Source: an uncultured Saccharospirillaceae bacterium
GTDB taxonomy: Bacteria; Pseudomonadota; Gammaproteobacteria; Pseudomonadales; Oceanobacteraceae
Assembly (NCBI GenBank): GCA_947503895.1
Contig: CANNFT010000005.1
Span: forward strand, 418,697-482,696
Direction of reading: 5' to 3'
DNA: 64,000 nucleotides
Shown here: positions 28,144-36,380 of the stretch, one piece after another
Numbering within the stretch: position 1 is the first letter of the stretch
Layout: each line of letters opens with the position of its first letter
The notes under the pieces: generated by a model
Told to the model about the DNA's origin: nothing
Seen by the model: only the letters and a program-made list of their open reading frames with translations
The model's database searches: none
Program-made: the position numbers and the translations under genes

Positions 28144-29366
28144 TGCGATTGATCCTGAACCGACTACTGTTGTTGGCTGTGGGAGCGTCACTGGCTGCAT
28201 GCAGCAGTGACCCTGAAAAGCCTGTGGTCAAAGGCCCTGCGGATCTACCCAGCTATGAAGAAGAAGTGGATCTGGATCGCGTATGGAGTATGCAAATTGG
28301 GGACGGCATGGGGACGGCGTATGCACGAATTCAGCCGGCCCTAGAGGGCAAAAACTTTTATATTTCTGATGCGAAAGGGTTGGTGCAAGCCTACGAATTA
28401 GAAGATGCTGACCTCGTTTGGGAACACCGTCTAGAGGAAGAAATCACAGCAGGCGTCGGCGTCTATGGCGATAAAGTGTATCTGGCCACATCCAATGGCG
28501 AAGTACACGCGTTAAATAAATCAGACGGTCAACGTGCTTGGCGCTCGATGCTGAAATCCGAAATACTCTCTGTACCTGTCGTGCACAACGGTGCCGTTGC
28601 GGTACAGACGGTTGATGGCAAGTTGTATTTACTCGATGAGCAAACCGGTGAGCGTCGCTGGGTGTTCGACAGTAATTTACCTAACCTGTCCGTACGGGGC
28701 ACCTCACAACCGGTATTCTACAAAGACATTGTCGTGGCTGGTTACGCGAATGGTAAATTAGTCGCGGTTCGTGTTGAAGATGGTACAGAGGTCTGGAATG
28801 AACGCGTTGGCATACCCGCAGGACGATCTGAATTAGAACGTTTAGTCGATATTGATGGACGCCTATTAGTGGATTCAGACACATTGTTCGTCGTGGGTTA
28901 TCAAGGGCATCTCGTAGCCATTGATTTACGTAGCGGCAAAGCGATGTGGAAGCGTGAAGCATCCAGCTACCATGGTCCGCTTTACGGACTGGGAAATCTG
29001 TATGTTCTGAATGCAAACGATGAACTCGAAGCCTTCGATGAGCGCAGCGGTAATGATGTGTGGATCAGTCCTGATCTATACGCGCGTCAATTGACCGAGC
29101 CGGTGTTTTATCAAAATCACATCGCGGTAGCGGATTATGAAGGTTATATCCATTTAATTAAGCAATTGGATGGCTCGATCATTGGACGAGATCAAGTCGA
29201 TCGTCCTGCCGTAGATTGGGTGCGTGGCGGTAGCTATGCTTATAAAAACCCCTCTCGGTATTTTGATTTAGACGCAGGTATTCGCACGCGCTTAGTAGCC
29301 CATGGCAAATACCTGTTAGCGATTAACAATTCTGGTTACCTGAATTTATTTGAAATAGATCAGTAA
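28143..29366 (+). CDS. bamB: Outer membrane assembly lipoprotein BamB
   Basis: A 407-residue lipoprotein of the BAM complex that folds outer-membrane beta-barrel proteins. The lipobox is LAAC (Cys about 20). The rest is an eight-bladed PQQ-like propeller with repeated Gly-x-V/L-x-A-(L/Y) and W blade motifs (AYELEDADLVW, ALNKSDGQRAW, LLDEQTGERRW, AFDERSGNDVW). Translationally coupled to yfgM; der follows after a terminator. Confidence 0.95.
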   Translation: MRLILNRLLLLAVGASLAACSSDPEKPVVKGPADLPSYEEEVDLDRVWSMQIGDGMGTAYARIQPALEGKNFYISDAKGLVQAYELEDADLVWEHRLEEEITAGVGVYGDKVYLATSNGEVHALNKSDGQRAWRSMLKSEILSVPVVHNGAVAVQTVDGKLYLLDEQTGERRWVFDSNLPNLSVRGTSQPVFYKDIVVAGYANGKLVAVRVEDGTEVWNERVGIPAGRSELERLVDIDGRLLVDSDTLFVVGYQGHLVAIDLRSGKAMWKREASSYHGPLYGLGNLYVLNANDELEAFDERSGNDVWISPDLYARQLTEPVFYQNHIAVADYEGYIHLIKQLDGSIIGRDQVDRPAVDWVRGGSYAYKNPSRYFDLDAGIRTRLVAHGKYLLAINNSGYLNLFEIDQ

Positions 29367-29432
29367 TGTTATTCAGTCAGTGAAGATTGGCTGATTGAAA
29401 AACACGTTAACCTCCGTTGATCATCTATTATT

Positions 29433-29487
29433 AAAATCGACTGCTGCTAAATGGATGAAAGTCCTCGTTTAGTTCAGTCGATTTTTT
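29433..29487 (+). terminator. Long-stem terminator after bamB
   Basis: An 11-bp perfect stem (29433-29443 with 29475-29485) encloses an inner ctaaa/tttag stem and ends in a run of six Ts. It separates bamB from der. Confidence 0.78.
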
Positions 29488-29510
29488 CACTTTGTTAGAA
29501 AAGATTTTTC

Positions 29511-30962
29511 ATGAATCCAGTTATTGCTCTAGTGGGACGCCCAAATGTTGGCAAATCCACCCTGTTTAACCGATTGACCCGTACGCGTGACGCACTGGTG
29601 GCGGATGTTGCGGGTCTCACCCGAGACCGTAAGTTCGGCGCGGGCAAAGTCGGCGAGCGGGATTACATTGTCGTGGATACTGGCGGCATTTCTGGCATGG
29701 AAGAGGGGTTGGATGAAAAAATGGCCGAGCAAAGCTTCTTGGCCATGGAAGAAGCTGACGTTGTTTTCTTCTTAGTGGATGCACGAGCCGGTCTGACGTC
29801 CGCTGACCGCATGATTGCGCAACATTTGCGTGCGACCCATAAGAAAACCTATTTAGTCGTTAATAAGATTGATGGTCTGAATCCAGATGTCGCCGTCAGT
29901 GAGTTTTATGAATTAGGACTGGGCGATTTACAAGTGATTGCGGCGTCGCAAAATCGCGGTGTTTCTCAATTGATGGAAACCGTACTGGATGAGTTGCCGC
30001 CTGAGTTCATGCAGGAACATGAAGAGCAGCAAGAAAAAGTTAAGGGCATCAAAATTTCGGTAGTTGGTCGACCGAATGTGGGTAAATCCACTTTGGTTAA
30101 CCGTATGCTGGGCGAAGACCGAGTGGTGGTTTACGACAAAGCCGGTACCACCATGGACAGCATATACATTCCGTATGAGCGCCATGACAAACAATATACC
30201 TTGATTGACACTGCGGGTGTACGCAGACGAAAAAGCATTACTGAAGCAACGGAGAAGTTCTCCATTGTGAAAACACTACAAGCGATTCAAGACAGTAATG
30301 TGTGTATTTTAGTGGTAGATGCACGTGATGGAATCGTTGAACAAGACCTGACTATGTTGAGTTTTGTATTGAATGCCGGACGGGCGCTTGTCATCGCCTT
30401 AAACAAATGGGATGGCATGGATACAGAACAAAAAGATTTCGTTAAAAAAGAATTAGAACGCCGATTAAACTTTGCTGATTGGGCGGATATACATTTTATT
30501 TCTGCTTTGCATGGCACAGGTGTTGGCCACCTCTATGACTCGGTAGAAGAAGCTTATGAATCCGCTCATATGAATTTGCCGACGAGCCAATTAACCCGAG
30601 TGCTAGAAGATGCGGTGATGAACCACCAACCGCCACTCGTGGGCGGGCGACGCATAAAATTGCGTTATGCTCACCAAGGCGGCATGAACCCTCCCATCAT
30701 CGTTGTGCACGGTAATAAAACCGCATCCTTACCGGACCACTATAAACGCTATTTAGCAAATACATTCCGTACGGTTCTAAATATCAGTGGCACCCCGATT
30801 CGTTTCGAATTTAAATCCGGCGAAAACCCGTTTGATGATAAGAAAGAGGATAAGCTGTTTAACCGTTCGAAACGACAAGATCGGGTTAAGCAAACATCCG
30901 ATATTCGCAAAGCGAAACATGAGAAACGTCGAAAATCACGTGCTAAAGACAAAAATAAGTAA
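29511..30962 (+). CDS. der: Ribosome biogenesis GTPase Der (EngA)
   Basis: A 483-residue protein with two tandem GTPase domains that acts in 50S subunit maturation. Each domain has a P-loop ([12 protein letters not shown] at about 8, [12 protein letters not shown] at about 185), a DTGG/DTAG G3 motif and an NKID/NKWD G4 motif. A C-terminal KH-like domain (about 365-450) ends in a strongly basic tail, as usual. Followed by a good terminator. Confidence 0.98.
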   Translation: MNPVIALVGRPNVGKSTLFNRLTRTRDALVADVAGLTRDRKFGAGKVGERDYIVVDTGGISGMEEGLDEKMAEQSFLAMEEADVVFFLVDARAGLTSADRMIAQHLRATHKKTYLVVNKIDGLNPDVAVSEFYELGLGDLQVIAASQNRGVSQLMETVLDELPPEFMQEHEEQQEKVKGIKISVVGRPNVGKSTLVNRMLGEDRVVVYDKAGTTMDSIYIPYERHDKQYTLIDTAGVRRRKSITEATEKFSIVKTLQAIQDSNVCILVVDARDGIVEQDLTMLSFVLNAGRALVIALNKWDGMDTEQKDFVKKELERRLNFADWADIHFISALHGTGVGHLYDSVEEAYESAHMNLPTSQLTRVLEDAVMNHQPPLVGGRRIKLRYAHQGGMNPPIIVVHGNKTASLPDHYKRYLANTFRTVLNISGTPIRFEFKSGENPFDDKKEDKLFNRSKRQDRVKQTSDIRKAKHEKRRKSRAKDKNK

Positions 30963-30994
30963 AACGCTATTAACTAATTGTTAAGCCCCCATGA

Positions 30995-31026
30995 AACCCC
31001 GATGCAGGTAATGCTCGGGGTTTTTT
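30995..31026 (+). terminator. Terminator after der
   Basis: aaccccga pairs with tcggggtt across a 12-base loop and is followed by TTTT. It marks the end of the conserved core block. Confidence 0.88.
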
Positions 31027-31163
31027 ATGGGAATAAGAATGAGGAAATTAGGTTCATTAAAAAAGGACAATCTGCGTATGACTGTGGGTATAATCTAGAT
31101 GTTCAGGGCATCCGGTTGAGATCATGCCTTACATTTTTTTGAACGAGTGACGTGAGGAAATGC

Positions 31164-31574
31164 ATGACAATTGAAACGCCATTAAAGCCTTATGGCACAT
31201 TAGATGCCAGCTATCAGGCAGCTGGTCAATTTGAAGGACTGGTGAAGCTGGTCAATGACTTTTATGATTTGATGGATACATTGCCAGAAGCACAAACAAT
31301 CCGTGCCATGCATCCAAGTGATTTGACCGTATCTCGAGATAAACTCGCCCGCTTTTTATCTGGGTGGACAGGCGGGCCGAGGCTATTTGCAGAAACCTAC
31401 GGCCCCATTAGTATTCCTTCCGCTCATCGTCATTTGAGTATTGGTGAAAGTGAAAGAGATGCTTGGTTATTGTGTATGGAAAAGGCCTTAGAAAAACAGC
31501 CGTACGCTCCAGAGTTTCGACAATATCTTTTGAAACAATTAGCCGTGCCCGCAGAGCGTTGCCGTAATCAATAA
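31164..31574 (+). CDS. Group II truncated haemoglobin
   Basis: A 136-residue 2/2 globin of the TrHbO type. The group II hallmark region is FLSGWTGGPRLFAETYG, followed by RHLSIGESERDAWLLCM. The proximal His is at about 90 (RHL), and the distal-side Trp of group II (G8) is at about 101 (DAWL). The ATG at 31164 has GAGGAAA upstream; a GTG four codons earlier also exists. No signal peptide, so it is cytoplasmic. It binds O2 or NO; the physiological role is not shown by context. A single-gene unit, convergent with the LysR gene. Confidence 0.93.
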   Translation: MTIETPLKPYGTLDASYQAAGQFEGLVKLVNDFYDLMDTLPEAQTIRAMHPSDLTVSRDKLARFLSGWTGGPRLFAETYGPISIPSAHRHLSIGESERDAWLLCMEKALEKQPYAPEFRQYLLKQLAVPAERCRNQ

Positions 31575-31613
31575 CAAACCTGACGCTGAGCTTACGATGG
31601 TGGCTGGCCAGTA

Positions 31614-32498
31614 TCAGGCTGCGTTCTGCCTAGCAAACCATTGTTCTAGAAACTCGATGCATTGTACGATCTTCGGAGGAACAAAGTGTCGAGCAGGATA
31701 GAGTGCATAAAGTGTGAGGTTCGGTTTATGCGCACTTTCTAAGACTTCAACGATCTCACCTTTTTTCAGCGCCTCCCGGCATAAAAATTCAGGGATTAAA
31801 CCGATGCCTAAATCTGCTTTTATGGCTTCCAACATAAACAGCACACTATTTACGCGCAACGTGCCTTTAATGGCTACACCATCTTCAATCGGCCAAATGT
31901 GTTTCCCTTTAAAATAACTGTAAACAAAGCAATTATGGTTTTGTAAATCTCTTGGCAGATTAATAGGATCATGTTGCTCCAAATACCGTTGCGTTGCGCA
32001 AACGTGGTAACGGAATGTCGTAAGGGGCTTGCCAACGTAACTGGAATCTAACGGTTGGCTGGAAGCGCGAAAGCCTAAGTCGAAGCCTTGCTCCACAAGA
32101 TCAACATCTTCATCTCCGAGGTGAATATCCAATTCAATATCCGGGTAGGCCTTCATAAAATCTGCAAATAACGTCGACAACTCCGTAATACCGAGCGCCA
32201 TGGGGGCATTAATTTTAAGTTGGCCACGTGGGTGTTGTTGTAAATCTTGTACAAACCCTTCGGCGTCATCCAGCTTCGCTAATATCTCCCGCGCACGTTG
32301 CAAATAGCCCTCACCCACGTGCGTCAGCCGCACATTCCGCGTCGAGCGATGAAGCAGCCGCGCACCTAAAGCGTCTTCTAAACGGCTAATTTCTTTACTG
32401 ATCATGGATTTGGAGGCGTGGGTTTGTTCAGCAACACGCGTAAAGCTGCCAAGATCAGCCAATCGCACAAACAGTTGAATCGCACGCAATTTATCCAC
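31614..32498 (-). CDS. LysR-family transcriptional regulator
   Basis: A 294-residue LTTR. The N-terminal winged HTH (about 1-60: AIQLFVRLADLGSFTRVAEQ, then SKSMISKEISRLEDALGARLLHR) is followed by a linker helix and a two-lobed effector domain (GQLKINAPMALG start, GIGLIPEFLC near the end). It starts at GTG 32498 with AGGGAAG upstream. It is divergent from the GST/NTF2/tautomerase genes and is likely their regulator, a common LysR arrangement. The effector is unknown. Confidence 0.93.
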   Translation of the reverse strand: MDKLRAIQLFVRLADLGSFTRVAEQTHASKSMISKEISRLEDALGARLLHRSTRNVRLTHVGEGYLQRAREILAKLDDAEGFVQDLQQHPRGQLKINAPMALGITELSTLFADFMKAYPDIELDIHLGDEDVDLVEQGFDLGFRASSQPLDSSYVGKPLTTFRYHVCATQRYLEQHDPINLPRDLQNHNCFVYSYFKGKHIWPIEDGVAIKGTLRVNSVLFMLEAIKADLGIGLIPEFLCREALKKGEIVEVLESAHKPNLTLYALYPARHFVPPKIVQCIEFLEQWFARQNAA

Positions 32499-32549
32499 AG
32501 ATGACTTCCCTACATTAACAACCGTGATATGGGTTTAATTGTCTTCAAT

Positions 32550-32578
32550 TTGGAAACATTAGGTTCTTATTGTAGATA
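32550..32578 (+). promoter_or_regulatory. Candidate sigma-70 promoter for GST cluster
   Basis: TTGGAA (32550-32555) and TAGATA (32573-32578) have a 17-bp spacer. It lies in the LysR-GST divergent spacer and is oriented toward the GST gene 137 bp downstream. LysR-type regulators usually bind such spacers; I did not find an unambiguous operator. Confidence 0.4.
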
Positions 32579-32714
32579 TATATGCACTCTCCACAACCCC
32601 TTAGACTCACCTGATCGCTTCGGCAGATTGACCTCGATAAGGGTTCTTGACCAGCGTTCGGGCTTTCAGGCTGGCGTGAGCGATATCAATTCTTAGCATC
32701 GTTGGAGACACAAC

Positions 32715-33332
32715 ATGTACACACTGTATTTCGTACCAGACACTTGCTCGTTGGCTACTCAAGTCGTGTTAAGGGAGTTAGAACAGCCTGTGAAACTCAT
32801 TAACAAGCAAAGCGTTAATGACTTTAAGGCGATTAATCCTGTTGGCGTAGTGCCTGTTTTGGATGACGGTCAACACTTGTGGCGCGAAGGTGCTGCGGTC
32901 ATGTTGTATATATTGAAAAACCATCCTAGCCACATGTTTCCAGAGAATGATGCGATTGCTCAGCAGAAGGCGACACAGGACATAATGTTCGCGAACGCCA
33001 CCATGCATCCAGCCTACGGTCGCATGTTTTTCGCAGCAGGAAATATCGAGAGTAAAGCCGCACAGCAAGCCATTTTCGATGCAGCGGCTATTGCAATTAA
33101 TGGGTTATGGGAAGTGGTAGAAGATCGCTTACAAACGCAGCCTTTTTTAGGTGGGCAACACGTTTCGCCCGCTGACATTATGCTGACAGTGTATTCTCGT
33201 TGGGGCGCTGCTTTTCCTGTGAACATTAAAATGGGTGAGCAGACGACACGCATGATCCATCATGTGTTGGCTCTGCCCAGCTTCCAAGCAGCATTAGCGG
33301 CTGAGAAAGAACAATCGCTCACCGCAGCTTAA
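32715..33332 (+). CDS. Glutathione S-transferase family protein
   Basis: A 205-residue GST-fold protein. An N-terminal thioredoxin-like domain begins YTLYFVPDTCSLATQVVL. Its VPVLDDGQ segment has the cis-Pro, followed by the glutathione-gamma-Glu contact region LWREGAAVMLYI. The all-helical C-terminal domain has the conserved PFLGGQHVSPADIML motif. It likely conjugates or handles electrophiles with glutathione. GGAGACACAAC precedes the ATG. First gene of a three-gene run (NTF2-like, then the broken tautomerase) under divergent LysR. Confidence 0.9.
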   Translation: MYTLYFVPDTCSLATQVVLRELEQPVKLINKQSVNDFKAINPVGVVPVLDDGQHLWREGAAVMLYILKNHPSHMFPENDAIAQQKATQDIMFANATMHPAYGRMFFAAGNIESKAAQQAIFDAAAIAINGLWEVVEDRLQTQPFLGGQHVSPADIMLTVYSRWGAAFPVNIKMGEQTTRMIHHVLALPSFQAALAAEKEQSLTAA

Positions 33333-33345
33333 TGAGGTGGTGGTC

Positions 33346-33714
33346 GTGAATGCCAGCCAAATTGCTGACAAAGATATTGATCGCGTAACGGCGGTTGTGC
33401 AGACCTATTTTGCAGGATTGCACCACGCAAATATTGAAGACCTCAGTGAGATTTTTCATCCTGATACAGTTTTGAAAGCGCCGGGGTTAAGAAGAACGCT
33501 CACGGAATGGCTAACATTAGTATCACAGCGTGAAGTGCCTGCTCAATTGGGTCATGCCGATGAATATAAAATATTATCCATTGATATTGTGGGTGAACAA
33601 GCCATGGTCAAAGTACTTTGTCCGTTGTTAGGTCGACGATACATAGACTTTCTTGGACTGCTTAAAGAAAAGCAGAAGTGGCTAATTGTAAATAAAATGT
33701 ATGCCGATATTTAA
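33346..33714 (+). CDS. NTF2-like (lumazine-binding-type) small protein
   Basis: A 122-residue protein with an NTF2-like cone fold: an N-terminal helix VVQTYFAGLHHANIEDLSEIFH followed by beta-strands ending EKQKWLIVNKMYAD. Proteins of this kind often bind small hydrophobic ligands or act as isomerases. No catalytic residue can be assigned here. I prefer GTG 33346, 8 bases after GAGG; two more GTG codons at 33337 and 33340 are possible. It starts 13 bp after the GST stop, clearly co-transcribed. Confidence 0.78.
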   Translation: MNASQIADKDIDRVTAVVQTYFAGLHHANIEDLSEIFHPDTVLKAPGLRRTLTEWLTLVSQREVPAQLGHADEYKILSIDIVGEQAMVKVLCPLLGRRYIDFLGLLKEKQKWLIVNKMYADI

Positions 33715-33747
33715 AGTCAACGTCATACCAAAAATAGGATCTTAAGT

Positions 33748-33944
33748 ATGCCCTTATTAGAATAACCAATGAAAATGTCACTAACGAACAAAAACAAGCG
33801 TTAATTAAAGGCACGACACAGTTAATGGTCGATGTCTTGGATAAAAACCCTGCCACCACTTTTGTGGTCATTGATGAAGTGAATACAGATAATTGGGGCA
33901 TTGGCTTTGATCAAGTGACAGAGCTTCGACAGACATCAAATTAG
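33748..33944 (+). pseudogene. Frameshifted 4-oxalocrotonate tautomerase-family gene
   Basis: The ATG at 33748 follows AGGA by 9 bases but reads only five codons to a stop. From 33750 another frame reads without interruption to TAG 33944 and encodes a typical small tautomerase: RITNENVTNEQKQALIKGTT, then FVVIDEVNTDNWGIGFD. Adding one C in the CCC run at 33751 would restore MPLIRIT..., including the catalytic Pro1, for a 65-residue protein. No alternative start exists in the open frame. Either this is a genuine inactivating deletion or a homopolymer sequencing error. It is the third gene after GST and NTF2-like. Confidence 0.8.
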
Positions 33945-34074
33945 CCTTAGCCATGATGCTATTGCTGACCGTTAATTGGCAATAGGATTCAAACAACACC
34001 GACGAGTGATAGATTAGACAGATGTGTTAGCGACCGTTACTCTATGTTCTAAGCCGGACATTGAGTAACGCAGC

Positions 34075-34434
34075 ATGCGCAAAACAGATAAAAAAATGGA
34101 TAACAGTATTCGTTTAGTGTTGACAGAAGTGTGTGAGCGCGCCTTACAGGAGCACAAGGGCTTTCTATGGTTGACGCACCTAGTCAATTATAATCAGTTT
34201 CCGAATAGCTTAAAAATTGTATGCATTTTCGATACAGATGATCATTTGCAAGCTTTTTTAAGCTCGTCCGGTAAAGCGTCGTTGCATCAAGATATTATTC
34301 GTAGCTTAAAATTAATCAATATTCCGCTCAATTCCTCCCCTAAATTACAGGAACAATTAGTGTGCTACGATACAGAGGAGAAATGCTTAAACCAACACAA
34401 CGGAAACTGGGCATTGAGGTTGGAGACCCATTAA
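34075..34434 (+). CDS. Conserved hypothetical protein
   Basis: A 119-residue soluble protein starting MRKTDKKMDN. From memory, this opening and the segments LTEVCERALQE, FLWLTHLVNY, PNSLKIVCIFDT and the C-terminal CYDTEEKC belong to a conserved gammaproteobacterial family sometimes auto-labelled as a Fis-type regulator. I see no HTH that would support that label. No signal peptide or TM segment. It appears monocistronic; 200 bp without a gene follows. Confidence 0.72.
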   Translation: MRKTDKKMDNSIRLVLTEVCERALQEHKGFLWLTHLVNYNQFPNSLKIVCIFDTDDHLQAFLSSSGKASLHQDIIRSLKLINIPLNSSPKLQEQLVCYDTEEKCLNQHNGNWALRLETH

Positions 34435-34636
34435 TTTCTACCAACCTCTTTCTATTCTTCTTCAGAGCCTGTCATTAATATCGTTCAGTGGGCTTATAAT
34501 CGTTTCTATCAAGTGCTGATAATACAGTAAAAACCTGTCGGATTGAGCGTGAAAGGTGGCGGATTTGCCATTGGTTTGACCGTTCACATCGCATAATAAT
34601 CATTCTGTTAGGAACCCAAAATAACAGGATTTAAAA

Positions 34637-35185
34637 ATGACAGTCGCGCTGATCGTGGTAGACCTTCAAAATGACTATTTCGAAAATGGGAAACACCCCC
34701 TTGATAATATCGATGTCGCCGTAAAAAATGCGTACCGTTTGTTATCGGCGTTTAGGGAGAGAAAATCACCGGTTTTTCACGTTCAACATATTGTTGATAG
34801 TGAGCAGGCTCCGTTTTTCCAGAAAGATACCTGGGGGGCAGAGATTCATGAAATGGTCAAACCTACAGGTGATGAACATCTCATTGTCAAAGAAACCGTT
34901 AACAGTTATTTAAATACTTCACTCCTACAGCGACTCACAACCGCCAACATTAAAGGTGTCATCATTTGCGGTGCCATGAGTCACATGTGCATTGATGCAA
35001 TCGCGCGAGCCTCTGCTGATTATGGCTTTAGAACACAGGTCATTCAGGATGCTTGTGCCACTAAAGCACTCAAATTTAATGATGTTTTGGTCGATGCTCA
35101 ATCTGTACATGCTACTATGATGGCTGCATTAGAAGCTGGGTACGCGGAAGTACTGAGTACGGACGCAGTATTGAATGCCTTGTGA
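34637..35185 (+). CDS. Isochorismatase-family cysteine hydrolase
   Basis: A 182-residue alpha/beta hydrolase with the complete catalytic triad of the family: Asp 9 (IVVDLQND), Lys 85 (IVKETVNS) and Cys 118 (SHMCID). A cis-peptide GAMSHMCID motif precedes the Cys. Members hydrolyse amide or vinyl-ether bonds (nicotinamidase-, isochorismatase-like); the substrate cannot be read from the sequence. The ribosome site ACAGGATTT is good. No obvious operon partner. Confidence 0.92.
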   Translation: MTVALIVVDLQNDYFENGKHPLDNIDVAVKNAYRLLSAFRERKSPVFHVQHIVDSEQAPFFQKDTWGAEIHEMVKPTGDEHLIVKETVNSYLNTSLLQRLTTANIKGVIICGAMSHMCIDAIARASADYGFRTQVIQDACATKALKFNDVLVDAQSVHATMMAALEAGYAEVLSTDAVLNAL

Positions 35186-35368
35186 AAAACCTACAGCCTG
35201 ATTTTGTACAAGGGTCACACATTGATGACTGAATTTTCGTTGTAAAAAAATACGATATTGGTTAATGTTTTGCCACATTAAAGGTCTACCAACGATTTTA
35301 GACGCCACTAAAATTATAGGTGCATGACTGCTTAACGGTTAATCACGAATCAATATTAGGAAGACACA

Positions 35369-35980
35369 ATGCACATTAAGGGACACGTCAAACTCAACAT
35401 TGCGACGTTGATAGCATCGAGCTTAATTTCTTTTGGTACACAAGCCGATACCACGGAAGTGATTTCAGAAACCACCAAAAGCATCATTCAGTTTGGGAAA
35501 AACTTTGCCAAGGGCCTTAATGATGATGTAGATGAAGGTAGAGCTGGTGCTGAAGGGCAAGACGGTGCCGTGACAGTGACGAACATTGAACAACTGGAAA
35601 AGTACGTCGTCGTTAACGTGATCAAGGCCACCAAAATAAATGGTCGCATTGTGGTTGAAGTGGGCTTTAAAAATACCTCTGATAAATCGGTTCGAATCGC
35701 AAATTTAGATGATAAGGGCGTCGTGTTATTGATCGATCAAGATGGCTATGCGGAGACGTTACTCTGGAGCAGTCGTCGAAATGCCGATATTACCGTACCT
35801 TCAAATACGGGCATCAAACATCCATTTGAATTTAATGGAGCGCTATCAGCCGCTCATCAAATTCGATTTTGGGAAAAGTCGTATGACCTTTCCCAAGTCA
35901 AAATTTTTCCTGAGCCGACGACCTCTTCTTCGGAGCAAAACCAGAAGCAAGGTGATATTGAGAAACCGACCACCATTTAA
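35369..35980 (+). CDS. Hypothetical exported protein
   Basis: A 203-residue protein with a signal peptide (hydrophobic LNIATLIASSLISFG, cleavage near TQA-D). The mature part has a Gly-rich turn (RAGAEGQDGAV), then a beta-sandwich-like stretch VVEVGFKNTSDKSVRIANL. This resembles general extracellular beta domains that hold conserved small-ligand or structural roles. The C-terminus is a low-complexity Ser/Gln tail. Function unknown; periplasmic location inferred. Good AGGAAG ribosome site. Confidence 0.75.
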   Translation: MHIKGHVKLNIATLIASSLISFGTQADTTEVISETTKSIIQFGKNFAKGLNDDVDEGRAGAEGQDGAVTVTNIEQLEKYVVVNVIKATKINGRIVVEVGFKNTSDKSVRIANLDDKGVVLLIDQDGYAETLLWSSRRNADITVPSNTGIKHPFEFNGALSAAHQIRFWEKSYDLSQVKIFPEPTTSSSEQNQKQGDIEKPTTI

Positions 35981-36058
35981 TGAAATCTGTCCAGACTCGC
36001 ATGGTTACAATATTGCTGACGGATCGCTGCTAAAACGTATTCATTTTCTGCCTCGCAA

Positions 36059-36085
36059 AGAGAGCGTTTCAACGCTCTCTTCTCT
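36059..36085 (+). terminator. Terminator within a 400-bp gene-free stretch
   Basis: agagagcg pairs perfectly with cgctctct over a 6-base loop (36059-36080) and is followed by a T/C-rich run. It probably ends the 35369-35980 unit. The rest of 35981-36380 holds no supported gene; it should contain the promoter of the large lipoprotein, but I cannot point to hexamers with confidence. Confidence 0.6.
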
Positions 36086-36380
36086 GATTAAAAATCCACC
36101 ACCTCATTAGACCGTTAATTTAATCGATCAATTTTATGTGAGCAATCGTAAGCACTCCCTGTCAGTCAAAAGATATTTCCTAAGTTCGACTAATGCTTAT
36201 CTATTATTGAATGGCTGTTTTGGTTTTATTGGTCTGATCCATGGCTGAGATTCTCCGTCTAATACACCTATGAATACGCTTCGCATGTCATTGCAGTGTG
36301 CATATTGTCTCTTACTCTATATCTGGCTTTGCTGATAACGGCGTACGGGAAGGCCTTATTTATTCGTAAAGGAGAATGCA

